DNA of 64,000 nucleotides from assembly GCF_000827125.1 (NCBI RefSeq), contig NZ_CP010311.1, positions 3,121,001-3,185,000 on the forward strand, given 5' to 3'. The notes beneath the pieces were generated by a model. It searched no databases, was not told where the DNA came from, and saw nothing but the letters and a program-made list of their open reading frames with translations. Source of the DNA: Geoalkalibacter subterraneus (GTDB taxonomy: Bacteria; Desulfobacterota; Desulfuromonadia; Desulfuromonadales; Geoalkalibacteraceae). Shown here piece by piece: positions 27,202 through 36,303 of the stretch (position 1 is the stretch's first letter; each line of letters begins with the position of its first letter). Made by a program: the position numbers and the translations under genes.

Positions 27202-27444
27202 GTGAGCGTGCCAACGGTTCTTAGGATTGGCCCATATCGTTTCTTCTTCTACGCCAACGAGGGGCTGGAGCCGCCACATATCCATGTACAGCGCGAGTCC
27301 AGTCTCGCCAAATTTTGGCTCGGCCCCGTTTCACTTGCAAGCAGCACAGGCTTTTCCGCACATGAACTGAACAAAATTCTGAAAATTGTTGAAAATCATT
27401 CAGAAAACCTTAAGGAGGCCTGGTATGGGCACTTTAACAGCTGA
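27202..27444 (+). CDS. DUF4160 protein
   Basis: This 80-residue protein matches the DUF4160 pattern: PTVLRIGPYRFFFYANEG, then PPHIHVQR near residue 24, with a conserved HxH. The start is a GTG, and a second GTG two codons later is also possible. It overlaps the DUF2442 gene by 20 bp. DUF4160-DUF2442 pairs are frequent and have been suggested to be toxin-antitoxin modules, but the function is not proven. Confidence 0.8.
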   Translation: MSVPTVLRIGPYRFFFYANEGLEPPHIHVQRESSLAKFWLGPVSLASSTGFSAHELNKILKIVENHSENLKEAWYGHFNS

Positions 27445-27721
27445 CTTGATTCCACTTGCAGCATCGGTACATTGCAGTGATGATGAACTGGTCGTTTCCC
27501 TTAAGGACGGGCGCACAATCAGCGTCCCTCTAGCGTGGTTTCCGAGGCTTGCACATGCAGCTCAGAGCGCTCGCACAAACTACGAAATTCTCGGCAACGG
27601 CGAAGGCATCCATTGGCCTGACCTTGATGAGGATATTTCGATCATAGGGCTGCTGGCAGGACGCGCTTCGGTGGAATACAATCAAAGGGGCAGTCGCTTA
27701 TCACCTGCCGCTGACCGCTGA
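27425..27721 (+). CDS. DUF2442 protein
   Basis: The 98-residue protein has the DUF2442 pattern: LVVSLKDGRTISVPLAWFPRL near residue 25, NYEILGNGEGIHWPDLDEDIS near 55. AAGGAGG lies just before the ATG at 27425, which is inside the DUF4160 gene, so the two are coupled. Likely the partner of DUF4160 and possibly the DNA-binding or antitoxin half. Confidence 0.82.
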   Translation: MGTLTADLIPLAASVHCSDDELVVSLKDGRTISVPLAWFPRLAHAAQSARTNYEILGNGEGIHWPDLDEDISIIGLLAGRASVEYNQRGSRLSPAADR

Positions 27722-28039
27722 AGGACGACGCAGAACCCCCAGATGAAGTTTCTTTGAATCGCAATGCAAAAACAGGAAAGGGAAGCGATGCGGACGCACG
27801 AATAGCGCATGAACTGCGTCTACCGCAGCCATCCGCTCACCTGTCAGGAAAGACTCTGTAAGAGAGGAACAGCAAACAAGATATCGGGCACGCCCAAATG
27901 CCCGCTATCCTAGCCCGGGTTGTGCATGAAGCTTCGTCGCGAAACCGGCCAGTGTCTGTCAGATCGAGCCGAGCACGGCTTGAGATGGCGGGCAATTGAC
28001 GGTTGCAGCAGAAGTCTTCATGAATAACACGGGCGAGCA
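27722..28039. other. Intergenic region between the DUF2442 gene and flaG
   Basis: This 318-bp stretch has no convincing gene. It marks the border between the toxin-antitoxin type island and the flagellar genes. A GGGCACGCCCAAATGCCC mini-hairpin lies near 27887-27904, and an AGCCCGGGTTGTGCATGAAG stretch near 27912 looks like the remains of a mobile element, but I could not identify one. Confidence 0.4.
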
Positions 28040-28399
28040 TCAACTCTGATTATTCACAATCGCTCCACGCAGCTCATTCAATCGCTTGGTCAGGCCGAGC
28101 AACTCCTCGGGAGGGATCTGGCGGATCACATCCCCTGAATCTGAATCGACCACCTTCACCACCATTTCATTCAGATCGCGGTTCTTCTCGAAGCGTACGC
28201 TATAGGCGCCGTCTTCGGTCAGCTCATTGATACGCTCAAGCAGCGCAATAGAATCCGGCCGCGTTTCTTCCGGCTTCTCTACCGTCTTCTTCTCGGCAGC
28301 GGCCTCGGCCGCACGCCGTTGATCGTTGGCTTGGTCGGCTACGCCCTGCTGCGTGTTCTGCGGAAAAATTTGTTGTGCGGAAACAGCTTCGATTTTCAT
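28040..28399 (-). CDS. flaG: FlaG-family flagellar protein
   Basis: The 119-residue protein has a charged, variable N-terminal half and the conserved FlaG C-terminus (residues about 62-112: VRFEKNRDLNEMVVKVVDSD, then RQIPPEELLGL). FlaG proteins influence filament length; the mechanism is unclear. It lies after the flagellin gene and its terminator on the same strand, so it probably depends on read-through or its own promoter. Confidence 0.88.
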   Translation of the reverse strand: MKIEAVSAQQIFPQNTQQGVADQANDQRRAAEAAAEKKTVEKPEETRPDSIALLERINELTEDGAYSVRFEKNRDLNEMVVKVVDSDSGDVIRQIPPEELLGLTKRLNELRGAIVNNQS

Positions 28400-28430
28400 G
28401 ACAACCCTCCTGCACCCTGGGCCCTTCTGG

Positions 28431-28458
28431 AAAAAACGGGGGATCCGAAGATCCCCCG
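28431..28458 (-). terminator. Rho-independent terminator after flagellin
   Basis: On the minus strand, CGGGGGATC and GATCCCCCG form a 9-bp stem with a 4-nt loop followed by TTTTTT. It lies about 22 bp after the flagellin stop. Confidence 0.9.
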
Positions 28459-28479
28459 GAAGAGCCTAACGTGGTTCTC

Positions 28480-29310
28480 TTAGCCGAGCAGCGACAGGGC
28501 CAGCTGCGGAGCTTGGTTGGCCTGTGCCAGAATGGAAGTGCCGGCCTGCTGCAGGATATTGAACTTGGTCATGTTCGAGGTTTCCTGAGCGATATCGGCG
28601 TCCAGAATCCGGCTGCGGGCAGCGGAGACGTTTTCAGAAACGTTTGAGAGGTTGGCGATGGTGGATTCGAGGCGGTTCTGAACCGCACCAAGGTTACCGC
28701 GGCTCGAATCCACAGTCCCAATTGCTGCATCAATCTGAGTGATGGCAGATTGTGCCGCGCTAAAAGTAAGAACATTGAGTGCGTTAATGGACAGCGCAGC
28801 TGCACCCGCGCCAGCAATTTCCACAGCAATTGTCTGGGCGGCATCGGCACCAATCTGGAATACCATCGCATTGGTTGCTCCAGAAAAATCACCATTAAGC
28901 AGCGTCTGATTATTAAAGGAGGTGTCCGTCGAAATACGGTCGATCTCAGTAATCAGCTGCTGAAATTCAGCATCCAGAGACGCCTGGTCTTCTGTCGTAT
29001 TGGTGCCGTTGGAGGACTGCACCGCCAGTTCGCGCATACGCTGCAGCAGGTTAGTGGTCTCCTGCAAAGCGCCTTCAGCAGTTTGCGCCAGAGAAATACC
29101 ATCGTTGGCATTACGTACTGCCTGGTTCAGCCCCCGGATTTGGGAGGTCATGCGGTTGGAAATGGCCAGACCAGCAGCGTCGTCTTTTGCGCTGTTAATG
29201 CGAAGGCCCGAGGACAAACGCTGCATGGCGGTGCCAAGGGCACTCTGAGAAGAACCAAGATTGCGTTGAGCGTTGAGTGAAGCGACGTTTGTGTTAATGG
29301 TAAGTGCCAT
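28480..29310 (-). CDS. fliC: Flagellin
   Basis: The 276-residue protein has the conserved flagellin N-terminus (INTNVASLNAQRNL, SSGLRINSAKDDAAGLAI) and C-terminus (NILQQAGTSILAQANQAP). The middle is short, so the surface D2/D3 domains are nearly absent. The filament protein is exported through the flagellar type III system and polymerises outside the cell. A sigma-28 promoter lies at 29449-29476. The adjacent nonulosonate and maf genes predict glycosylation at Ser/Thr residues in the central part. Confidence 0.96.
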   Translation of the reverse strand: MALTINTNVASLNAQRNLGSSQSALGTAMQRLSSGLRINSAKDDAAGLAISNRMTSQIRGLNQAVRNANDGISLAQTAEGALQETTNLLQRMRELAVQSSNGTNTTEDQASLDAEFQQLITEIDRISTDTSFNNQTLLNGDFSGATNAMVFQIGADAAQTIAVEIAGAGAAALSINALNVLTFSAAQSAITQIDAAIGTVDSSRGNLGAVQNRLESTIANLSNVSENVSAARSRILDADIAQETSNMTKFNILQQAGTSILAQANQAPQLALSLLG

Positions 29311-29448
29311 GATTTTTTCCTCCGTGAAGTAAGTTTGCGGGCATCCATGCCCTTAGATGATTGGTAATATTCGCGTTTGCGGGAGAAATCCTGATCAAAA
29401 ACTTTTTTCCTCACCTCCTTTGTCCTTTGTTTCCCGCTCACGGTTCTT

Positions 29449-29476
29449 TTATCGGCACCGTCCAAAGAAAAATTTA
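29449..29476 (-). promoter_or_regulatory. Sigma-28 promoter of flagellin gene
   Basis: On the minus strand, TAAA is followed after 16 bp by GCCGATAA, a near-consensus FliA promoter about 140 bp upstream of the fliC start. The same boxes precede fliD and flgM. Confidence 0.8.
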
Positions 29477-29582
29477 GTAAAAAGTTTCAAAAGGTTTGGG
29501 AGGCGGCTTTATTTTTGAGAACAAGCTGGTTTCTGATGCGCTAGAGAGGAATAAGACGGGAGGTTTGAATTGAGCGGTGTTT

Positions 29583-30299
29583 TTACGCCAACGATTTTCT
29601 TTTTCGCTCCTTCAGCAGAATTTCGGCGAGATGCAGATCGAGCATCTTGTCGATATCTACAGATGCCTCTGCAGGCATCACATAGGCGAAAGTCCCATCG
29701 GCAATGAAGGAGAAAGTCTTTTCAAGAAATTGGATATAGGCTAGATAAATGGCCCCGTTAAGCCGACAGAATTCAGGCAATTCCTGGCGGTTGGTATTCA
29801 TTACCCCCGGCCGCAGAAAATTCTTCATGCTGCCGTCTTCGGGGAGGGTGTTGGCCCACCAGGGATGGTGGCCCGTCGGGCAGACCGAGACGATGGCGCT
29901 GGCGCTTTTTTCAAAAAGAAGTTCAACGGCACGGTCAATATCCCCCGCCGTCCTCAGGGGAGAAGTCGGCTGCAACACGAGAACGAGATCGAAGGACTCA
30001 CCCCTCTCGCGGTGCCAATGAACGGCATGGAGAATCGCATCGATCCCCTTAGCTTCATCCGTCGCCAGATCGGCTGGGCGCAGGAAAGGCGCATCCCCTC
30101 CCCAAAGTTCGGCGATTTGGGCGATTTCTTTACTGTCGGTGGAAACAACCAGTTGGTCCACATAACGCGACTGCCGACCGGCCTCGATGCTCCAGGCAAT
30201 GAGGGGCTTCCCGGCGAGCTCCCGGATGTTCTTGCCCGGCAGGCCCTTGCTCCCTCCCCTTGCCGGAATAACAGCTAGGATCCGCCGTCCTTCATACAT
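29583..30299 (-). CDS. legF: CMP-legionaminic/pseudaminic acid-type cytidylyltransferase
   Basis: The 238-residue protein starts with the CMP-sialic acid synthetase motif ILAVIPARGGSKGLPGKNI and has LVLVLQPTSPLRT near residue 98. It activates a nonulosonic acid with CTP. The start at 30299 overlaps the previous gene by 8 bp and has GAGG upstream; a longer reading to 30407 lies inside the neighbour. As last gene of an overlapping operon with legB, legC, legH, legI, legG and ptmE homologues, it is more likely CMP-legionaminate synthetase than the pseudaminate enzyme. Confidence 0.85.
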   Translation of the reverse strand: MYEGRRILAVIPARGGSKGLPGKNIRELAGKPLIAWSIEAGRQSRYVDQLVVSTDSKEIAQIAELWGGDAPFLRPADLATDEAKGIDAILHAVHWHRERGESFDLVLVLQPTSPLRTAGDIDRAVELLFEKSASAIVSVCPTGHHPWWANTLPEDGSMKNFLRPGVMNTNRQELPEFCRLNGAIYLAYIQFLEKTFSFIADGTFAYVMPAEASVDIDKMLDLHLAEILLKERKRKSLA

Positions 30300-31341
30300 G
30301 AAAGACCTCTTCGTAATCGTTGTTGGCCTGTTCAAAATCACGGGGCTGGCCGATATCCATCCAGTATTCACGAATCGGAAATGAGCAGACCTTTTGCTTT
30401 GCCTCAATCAAATTCTGAAATAATTGGGGCATATCAAAAAATTCCCCAGGCGGGATAATTTTGAGTGTCTCTGGATTGAGTACATAAATCCCCGCATTGA
30501 CATAATACTGGTGTGTTGGCTTTTCAACGATCGACTCAATGGTTGCACCTTCTGTATGCACGACACCATAAGGAACCTGTACTTCATATTCCCGAACACA
30601 CATAGTCGCATCGGCCCCGGTGAGCACATGGTAATTGAGGAGATGCTCAAAATTGACATTGGTCAGCAAATCACCATTCATGACGATGACCGGTGAATCA
30701 ATCTCTTTGGGCAGCATTCCGAGTGCTCCTGCAGTGCCAAGGCGATTTTTTTCGTTCAGGTATCCGATGCGTACCCCTTGTTTGTGCCCATCACCAAAGT
30801 ATTCACGAATCTTTTCGGCTTTGTAGTTGACACTCAGGAAAAAATTTCGGAACCCATAGCGGGAAAAATTCTCGATAATTGTCTCGAGAATCGGCTTCGA
30901 ACCAACCGTCAGCATAGGCTTGGGGGTATCTACCGTCAGCGGCCGCAAGCGGGTGCCGAGGCCGCCAGCCATCAGCACGACGACATTGGGCTTTTCCGAA
31001 ACGCGCAGATAGTCATCGATCATTTCAATGCCGACAAGTCTGCCCTCATCATCAATCATCGGCAACTGCTTAACGCCGCGAGCCAACGCTAGCTGGACCA
31101 GATCATCCTTGGGCTGACTGAGATAGCCCTTGACCGGATTCGTGTTGTAAAGCCCTTCGATTGGATCATCCAATCCTTTTCCCTTGAGGAACCCACGGCG
31201 GATGTCGCCATCGGTGATTGTTCCCAAAAAAAGATTCTCTTCAACCACCAAGGCGATCTGCATGTTCCCTTTGTCAATGGTTTCCAGAACCTGGCGAATG
31301 GTGGCACCGGGACTGACGGAAAGTTTTTTTGCGCTCCTCAT
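30292..31341 (-). CDS. ptmE: CBS-pair sugar-1-phosphate nucleotidyltransferase (PtmE-like)
   Basis: The 349-residue protein has two CBS domains (residues about 1-115) followed by a nucleotidyltransferase domain with LMAGGLGTRLRPLTVDTPKPM near 123. This fusion matches PtmE of Campylobacter, which makes GDP-GlcN or GDP-GlcNAc for the legionaminate pathway. The ATG at 31341 overlaps the legG stop by 4 bp with AGGGGG upstream. The neighbouring order is close to Campylobacter neuB2-neuC2-ptmE-ptmB. Confidence 0.82.
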   Translation of the reverse strand: MRSAKKLSVSPGATIRQVLETIDKGNMQIALVVEENLFLGTITDGDIRRGFLKGKGLDDPIEGLYNTNPVKGYLSQPKDDLVQLALARGVKQLPMIDDEGRLVGIEMIDDYLRVSEKPNVVVLMAGGLGTRLRPLTVDTPKPMLTVGSKPILETIIENFSRYGFRNFFLSVNYKAEKIREYFGDGHKQGVRIGYLNEKNRLGTAGALGMLPKEIDSPVIVMNGDLLTNVNFEHLLNYHVLTGADATMCVREYEVQVPYGVVHTEGATIESIVEKPTHQYYVNAGIYVLNPETLKIIPPGEFFDMPQLFQNLIEAKQKVCSFPIREYWMDIGQPRDFEQANNDYEEVFHV

Positions 31342-32516
31342 GATAACCCCCTGAAGCAATCCTGCGGCAGATCGAAAAAAGACTTCTTCAGATCAGCTAT
31401 TTCGGCCGAACTGATGATTTCCGCGATCCGCCTTGCGGTATTCTTCTGCCTGTAGGGATTTTCGGACGCCTGGGCGATTTTCTTTAATTTTTTTGTAAAA
31501 GCAAGCCGACAGGCCTCAAGTATTTCCGCAGCCTCGGGGGCGCAATCGATGACACTGGCGGGTTTGGTACGACCTTTTTGGCGGTCTCCAATGTTGACCG
31601 TAGGAACGCCAAGGGACGGTGCCTCAATAATACCGCTGCTACTGTTGCCAACTACCGCATCTACCAGTCGCAACACACTGAGGTAACGTAACTGACCCAG
31701 AGAAGTTGAGGCGGTTGCGCGCTGATGGTTTTCAGCGACGTAGCGGTCGATCAGTTGGTTGATCACACGCCCGTGAGTATCGGCGTTGGACTTGGTGAAA
31801 ATCACCTTTGTAGAAGCAAGTTGGTCAACAGCCTGCAGTAGCTCTTTGAATTGATGCTCTGAGGATTGGTTTTCGAGAGTTACAGGGTGAAAGGTGATCA
31901 AAAGGTTGCTCTCACCAAATTTGAACCCCAATTCAGACTCGAGTTCTTCTCGCGAAAGAAAAGCCAACCTCTCAATAACATCCAGCCCTATGGCACCTAC
32001 GTTAAAAACCCGACTTGGATTTTCACCGAGTTGAATGATACGACGCCGATATTCTTCTGTTGCCGCAAAGTGCAGGTAACTCATTTTGGTAATCGCGTGG
32101 CGGAAAGACTCGTCTACCGCCCCTTGGGTGCTTTCGCCTCCATGCAAGTGCGCAATGGGAATACCGTGAAAGGTTGCGGCAGTCGCGGCAGCCATGGCTT
32201 CGAAACGATCTCCCAGAACCACCAGAACATGGGGAGCGAGACGCACCAACGCATCAGAATACCCAATAAGACCGAGTCCCGTCGATTTGCACAATCCGGC
32301 CGGTGTATCGGAACTCAACAGCATGTCAATGGCTTCATTGATGAGAAAGCCATCGCGTTCAATCTCATGAATAGTCAAGCCGAACTCAGGGGCAAGGTGC
32401 ATGCCGCTCACCAACGTCTGAAGTTCGATATGCGGATCATCGCTGAAGTGTTCCATCAATGGTTTGAGCAAACCATATTCAGCTCGGCTCCCGGTAAATA
32501 CGCAGACTTTTTTCAT
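31338..32516 (-). CDS. legG: Hydrolysing nucleotide-sugar 2-epimerase (NeuC/LegG-like)
   Basis: The 392-residue protein has the GT-B type fold of UDP-GlcNAc 2-epimerases: VCVFTGSRAEYGLLKPLM at the start, HLHGGESTQGAVDE near 135 and GNSSSGIIEAPSLGVP near 290. It releases the 2-epimerised diacetamido sugar from its nucleotide, feeding LegI. Start and stop overlap both neighbours by 4 bp. Confidence 0.88.
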   Translation of the reverse strand: MKKVCVFTGSRAEYGLLKPLMEHFSDDPHIELQTLVSGMHLAPEFGLTIHEIERDGFLINEAIDMLLSSDTPAGLCKSTGLGLIGYSDALVRLAPHVLVVLGDRFEAMAAATAATFHGIPIAHLHGGESTQGAVDESFRHAITKMSYLHFAATEEYRRRIIQLGENPSRVFNVGAIGLDVIERLAFLSREELESELGFKFGESNLLITFHPVTLENQSSEHQFKELLQAVDQLASTKVIFTKSNADTHGRVINQLIDRYVAENHQRATASTSLGQLRYLSVLRLVDAVVGNSSSGIIEAPSLGVPTVNIGDRQKGRTKPASVIDCAPEAAEILEACRLAFTKKLKKIAQASENPYRQKNTARRIAEIISSAEIADLKKSFFDLPQDCFRGLS

Positions 32517-33523
32517 GGCAGAATGATCGGTTCGTCAAGCACAAAATCTTTGCCGGCCAGATTGCCTAGAACTTCGTCCCACCGCATGGGACTTAAGCCC
32601 TGCGCGGGGCGCTTCACCGCAAGATTCTTTTCAGTGAACTCCTCCCCCTTGCGAATAGCCTGTGCGGCCACAATACTTTTGCGGGCAATCGGGATATTGC
32701 GCTTTTCCGAAGGTGTCGGCGCCTTGATACCGGTGCCCAGAGCCATGCTGACATTGCGGATCGCTCTAACCATCGCGGCCAGTTCGTTAGGCTCCAAAGA
32801 GGCTCGGTGATCGGGTCCCTCAAGGGTGCAGTCAAGGGTGAAATGCTTTTCGATGACGGTGGCGCCCAAAGCAACTGCTGCAACAGGGATCTCGATTCCC
32901 AGTGTGTGATCCGAGTAACCAAAGGGTGTCTCGAATGCCGTGCCAAGAGTCCTCATGGCACGCAGGTTCACGTCTTCCATGGGCGTTGGATATTCCGTAT
33001 TGCAGTGCAGCAGTGTAATTTTTTCTTTATCGGCTCCTGCGGAAACCAGCACATCAAGCGCCGCAGAGACTTCATCGAGGTCGGCCATCCCTGTTGAAAG
33101 AATGATGCGCCTGCCCAGCTGCCCGACGCGACGGAGGTAAGGCAGATTGGTAATTTCTCCCGAAGGAATCTTGAAGATCTCAAGACCCAGGGCAGACAAA
33201 AGATCAATACTCTCCAGATCGAAGGGAGAAGAAAGGAAAAGAATATTGCGGCGGTGGCAGTGCGCCATAAGTTCCCGATGGGCGCCCTCATCGAGTTCGA
33301 GTCTGCGGATCATGTCGAACTGCGACTCTTCAGGTGTCGTGGTCGCTTTCTGGTAGTCAGCTTTGGCGGCATCACGGCGCACAAGGCTTTCTGCCCGAAA
33401 AGTCTGAAACTTGACGGCATCCGCCCCAGCCTCGGCAGCTGCATCCACCAGCTTTCTGGCCATGTCCATACTGCCGTTATGGTTCACGCCCGCTTCGGCG
33501 ATAATGAAAACCCGAGAGTTCAA
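32513..33523 (-). CDS. legI: Nonulosonic acid synthase (NeuB/LegI-like)
   Basis: The 336-residue protein has the NeuB barrel (FIIAEAGVNHNGS, VKFQTFRAESLV, EKHFTLD near 230) and a C-terminal SAF antifreeze-like domain (ARKSIVAAQAIRKGE near 282). It condenses the epimerised sugar with phosphoenolpyruvate. The start is a TTG at 33523 that overlaps the legH stop as TTGA, with GGGAAG upstream; a longer reading to 33742 lies within legH. The family residues fit a legionaminate synthase, though a sialate or other product cannot be excluded. Confidence 0.88.
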   Translation of the reverse strand: MNSRVFIIAEAGVNHNGSMDMARKLVDAAAEAGADAVKFQTFRAESLVRRDAAKADYQKATTTPEESQFDMIRRLELDEGAHRELMAHCHRRNILFLSSPFDLESIDLLSALGLEIFKIPSGEITNLPYLRRVGQLGRRIILSTGMADLDEVSAALDVLVSAGADKEKITLLHCNTEYPTPMEDVNLRAMRTLGTAFETPFGYSDHTLGIEIPVAAVALGATVIEKHFTLDCTLEGPDHRASLEPNELAAMVRAIRNVSMALGTGIKAPTPSEKRNIPIARKSIVAAQAIRKGEEFTEKNLAVKRPAQGLSPMRWDEVLGNLAGKDFVLDEPIILP

Positions 33524-34149
33524 GATGGTTTCTTCCCTGTAAAGATAGTTTCGCAAGGGATGTTCTGTAAAACAGCAACTCCGCCGCCGATGATACAGTT
33601 GGTGCCAATGCTGATTCCTTCGCGAGTAACGGTGTTGCTTCCGACAAAAGTCTTTTCTGCAACCGCCGTACCACCATTGATGATCGCTGCAGTGGAGATA
33701 TGACAGTGATCGCCGATGGCGGCATCGTGCTCCAGCAGGCAAAACGTATTGATAATGCAGTTTCGGCCCACCTGGGCTCCGGCATTGACCAGGGCGCCAT
33801 GCATTACGATCGTACCTTCTCCCACAATGGCATGACGCGACACATAAGCGCGGGGAGAAAATATGGCAGGAAGCTGAGCGCCCAGCCCTTTGAGTTGTTC
33901 AAAAATTGCGACGCGCCGCGCCGGGCTCTTGATCTGTCCGAGAGTGACCAGAAAATACCTATACTGCTTGGCAAGCCGAGGAAGATCCTCGTCGCCCCCA
34001 ATGATCGGATATCCCAGCACTTTCTGCCCGATCTTTTCCGGGAGATCCAGGACACCGGCAATGCGGTAGTGTCCCTGCTGTTCGACGACATCGATGCACG
34101 AACGACAGTGCCCACCACCTCCAACGAGAATGATCTCCGGTTTATTCAT
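33520..34149 (-). CDS. legH: Hexapeptide-repeat acetyltransferase (LegH/NeuD/PglD-like)
   Basis: The 209-residue protein has an N-terminal Rossmann-like PglD domain (EIILVGGGGHCRSCIDVVE) and a left-handed beta-helix of hexapeptide repeats (residues about 95-200). In its operon place it should N-acetylate the amino group added by LegC. The ATG at 34149 overlaps the legC stop by 4 bp; an extension to 34224 lies in legC. Confidence 0.87.
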   Translation of the reverse strand: MNKPEIILVGGGGHCRSCIDVVEQQGHYRIAGVLDLPEKIGQKVLGYPIIGGDEDLPRLAKQYRYFLVTLGQIKSPARRVAIFEQLKGLGAQLPAIFSPRAYVSRHAIVGEGTIVMHGALVNAGAQVGRNCIINTFCLLEHDAAIGDHCHISTAAIINGGTAVAEKTFVGSNTVTREGISIGTNCIIGGGVAVLQNIPCETIFTGKKPS

Positions 34150-35285
34150 AGGCGCACGCTGCTGGGGATATTCACCAAACGGGCATAAAGATGCTCCGTA
34201 TGGGGGAGAGGCCCACGCTGACAATCCTGGTACATGTCAAGCTTGTGCATAGGGCGCCACAAGGGGCGTGTCATGATTTGTCGATCATTGCTGAACCGCA
34301 GAAATTGATCCCGTTCTTTTTCGCCATCCAGAAGCAGCGCATTAAGCCAATAATTTGACTTCGCATCGCTCGGTTCAGTGAAAAACGGCACCCCAAGCCC
34401 AGAAAATCCAGCACGGTATTCCTCTGCCAACTGCCGCTTGTTGGCAACGAATTTATCCAGTTGCTCCATCTGGGCCACTCCCAGAGCCGCATTAAGATTG
34501 GGCAGGCGAAAATTGTAACCGCTTTCGTCATGAACGAATTCCCAACGATGAGGGCGTTTGGCGGTTGTCGTAAGGTGTTTTGCTCGCTGCGCCAGTTGCT
34601 GATCGTCGGTCACCAACATGCCACCCCCGCCCGTCGTAATAATCTTGTTGCCATTAAAACTGAAGATACCTAGATGGCCAAAGGTACCTGTGTGTCGACT
34701 TTTGTAATAGCTGCCAAGGCTCTCTGCGGCATCTTCGACAACGGCAATGTCGTACTGGTCACATACCTCCCGGATCTCGTCGATGCGGCAAGGGTGCCCA
34801 AGGGTATGCATCGGCACGCAGCCAACGATCGGCAAGCCGGTCCGTTTGTTGACGGTTTGCCCTCCCCTGCGCTCGGCGTTTCCCTTCAAAAATTCAGCAA
34901 GAGCCTGAGGCGACAATCCCAGAGTATCGAGATCCACATCAACAAAAACCGGGCGGGACCCCGTGTGCACAACCGCATTGGCAGTGGCAACAAAACTCAG
35001 TGACTGAGTGATCACCTCGCTTTGCGGACGAGCACCAATCAAACGCAGGGCGATAAACAGAGCCTGGGTGCCGTTAACAACCGCAACGGCATAACGGCTG
35101 CCCACAAAATCCGCGACCCGCCTTTCGAAGTCATCCACATATTGGCCAACACTGGACACAAAGGTAGAGGCGATGCATTCGAGAGCATAAGCTTTTTCCT
35201 CGCCCTTGAAACAGGGCTCGTGCAGAACAATCGGTCCCGTGGTGGGAAACCTTTGCCGTATGCAATCAAGGATGGGTTCAAACAT
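34146..35285 (-). CDS. legC: PLP-dependent sugar aminotransferase (DegT/LegC-like)
   Basis: The 379-residue protein belongs to the DegT/DnrJ/EryC1 family: VVNGTQALFIALRL near residue 68, AVVEDAAESLGSYY near 182, and the PLP lysine in SFNGNKIITTGGGGM near 211. It aminates the 4-keto sugar formed by LegB. It overlaps the end of legB by 8 bp. Confidence 0.9.
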   Translation of the reverse strand: MFEPILDCIRQRFPTTGPIVLHEPCFKGEEKAYALECIASTFVSSVGQYVDDFERRVADFVGSRYAVAVVNGTQALFIALRLIGARPQSEVITQSLSFVATANAVVHTGSRPVFVDVDLDTLGLSPQALAEFLKGNAERRGGQTVNKRTGLPIVGCVPMHTLGHPCRIDEIREVCDQYDIAVVEDAAESLGSYYKSRHTGTFGHLGIFSFNGNKIITTGGGGMLVTDDQQLAQRAKHLTTTAKRPHRWEFVHDESGYNFRLPNLNAALGVAQMEQLDKFVANKRQLAEEYRAGFSGLGVPFFTEPSDAKSNYWLNALLLDGEKERDQFLRFSNDRQIMTRPLWRPMHKLDMYQDCQRGPLPHTEHLYARLVNIPSSVRL

Positions 35286-36270
35286 TGTAGATATGACTCT
35301 TGTAGCGCGCGAGATTTTCAGGACGCAAAAACCAGTCGATGGTCTTAGCGAGTCCCTCTCGCAATGTGTGGGCGGGTGTAAAATCCGTCAGACCATGAAT
35401 CAGCGAATTATCACACCAGAGGCGGAAAACTTCAGATTTTCCTGGACGCAGCCGTTCTTCATCGGTGAGGAATTCAACATCGCTTCCCATAATTTCACGG
35501 ATCAAATTCAGCGTATCGCCAATTGAAATTTCAAAATTAGATCCGATATTAACGGTTTTTCCGATGGCGTCATCACACTGAGCCAGGGCAATGAAGCCAT
35601 CGCAAGTATCAGCCACATAGTTGAAATCGCGGGTTGGCGTGACATCGCCAAGCTTGATGGCCTTCTGGCCGGAAGCAATCTGGGTGATGATGGTCGGGAT
35701 CACGGCCCGCGCTGATTGGCGAGGGCCGTAGGTGTTGAACGGGCGTGCGACAACCAGAGGCAAATCGAAAGAGTTGTAAAAACTCATCGCCATTGCATCT
35801 GCTCCCATTTTGCTGGCACTGTAAGGCGATTGGGGCTGCAAAGGATGCTTTTCATCGATCGGGACATATTGCGCCGTGCCGTAAACTTCGCTGGTCGAGG
35901 TGTGTATGACCCGCTGGCAACCGTTGTCCAAAGCGGCCTGACAGATGTTCAAAGTCCCCCGGACATTGGTATCAAGATAACTCTCTGGCGCGACATACGA
36001 GAAGGGAATGGCGATCAGGGCGGCGAGATGAAACACAATATCGACGTCTTTAGTGATGTGCCTGCAGAAATGGGCATCGCGCACATCCCCACTAACAACC
36101 TCTATCCGGTCAAGGCAATCAATGGCCTCCAGCCATCCCCATGAGTTGAATGAGTTATAACAACTCAGGGCTTTAACCCTGGCGCCTCTTTCAACGAGCA
36201 TTTCTGTCAGATGAGAACCGATAAAACCGTCGGCACCAGTCACCAGAATTTTTTTATCCCTGATCAACAA
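35278..36270 (-). CDS. legB: NAD-dependent 4,6-dehydratase (LegB-like)
   Basis: The protein of about 330 residues is an extended short-chain dehydrogenase: VTGADGFIGSHL near the N-terminus and the YSASKMGAD catalytic Tyr-Lys pair near residue 147. In the legionaminate pathway it makes the 4-keto-6-deoxy nucleotide sugar. The start was set to a TTG at 36270 because GGAGGAGG lies 5 bp upstream; the next TTG is equally possible. It lies 33 bp after maf, so it belongs to the same operon. Confidence 0.87.
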   Translation of the reverse strand: MLIRDKKILVTGADGFIGSHLTEMLVERGARVKALSCYNSFNSWGWLEAIDCLDRIEVVSGDVRDAHFCRHITKDVDIVFHLAALIAIPFSYVAPESYLDTNVRGTLNICQAALDNGCQRVIHTSTSEVYGTAQYVPIDEKHPLQPQSPYSASKMGADAMAMSFYNSFDLPLVVARPFNTYGPRQSARAVIPTIITQIASGQKAIKLGDVTPTRDFNYVADTCDGFIALAQCDDAIGKTVNIGSNFEISIGDTLNLIREIMGSDVEFLTDEERLRPGKSEVFRLWCDNSLIHGLTDFTPAHTLREGLAKTIDWFLRPENLARYKSHIYNV

Positions 36271-36303
36271 AGAGCCCTCCTCCAAGAACCGCTCAAGCCC
36301 AAA

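Noticed and set aside
26971-27285. 104-residue reverse frame opposite DUF4160
   Set aside because: It overlaps the DUF4160 gene antisense and has no recognisable features.
27837-28043. 68-residue reverse frame after flaG
   Set aside because: No family, poor ribosome site and lies in the island border region; judged chance.
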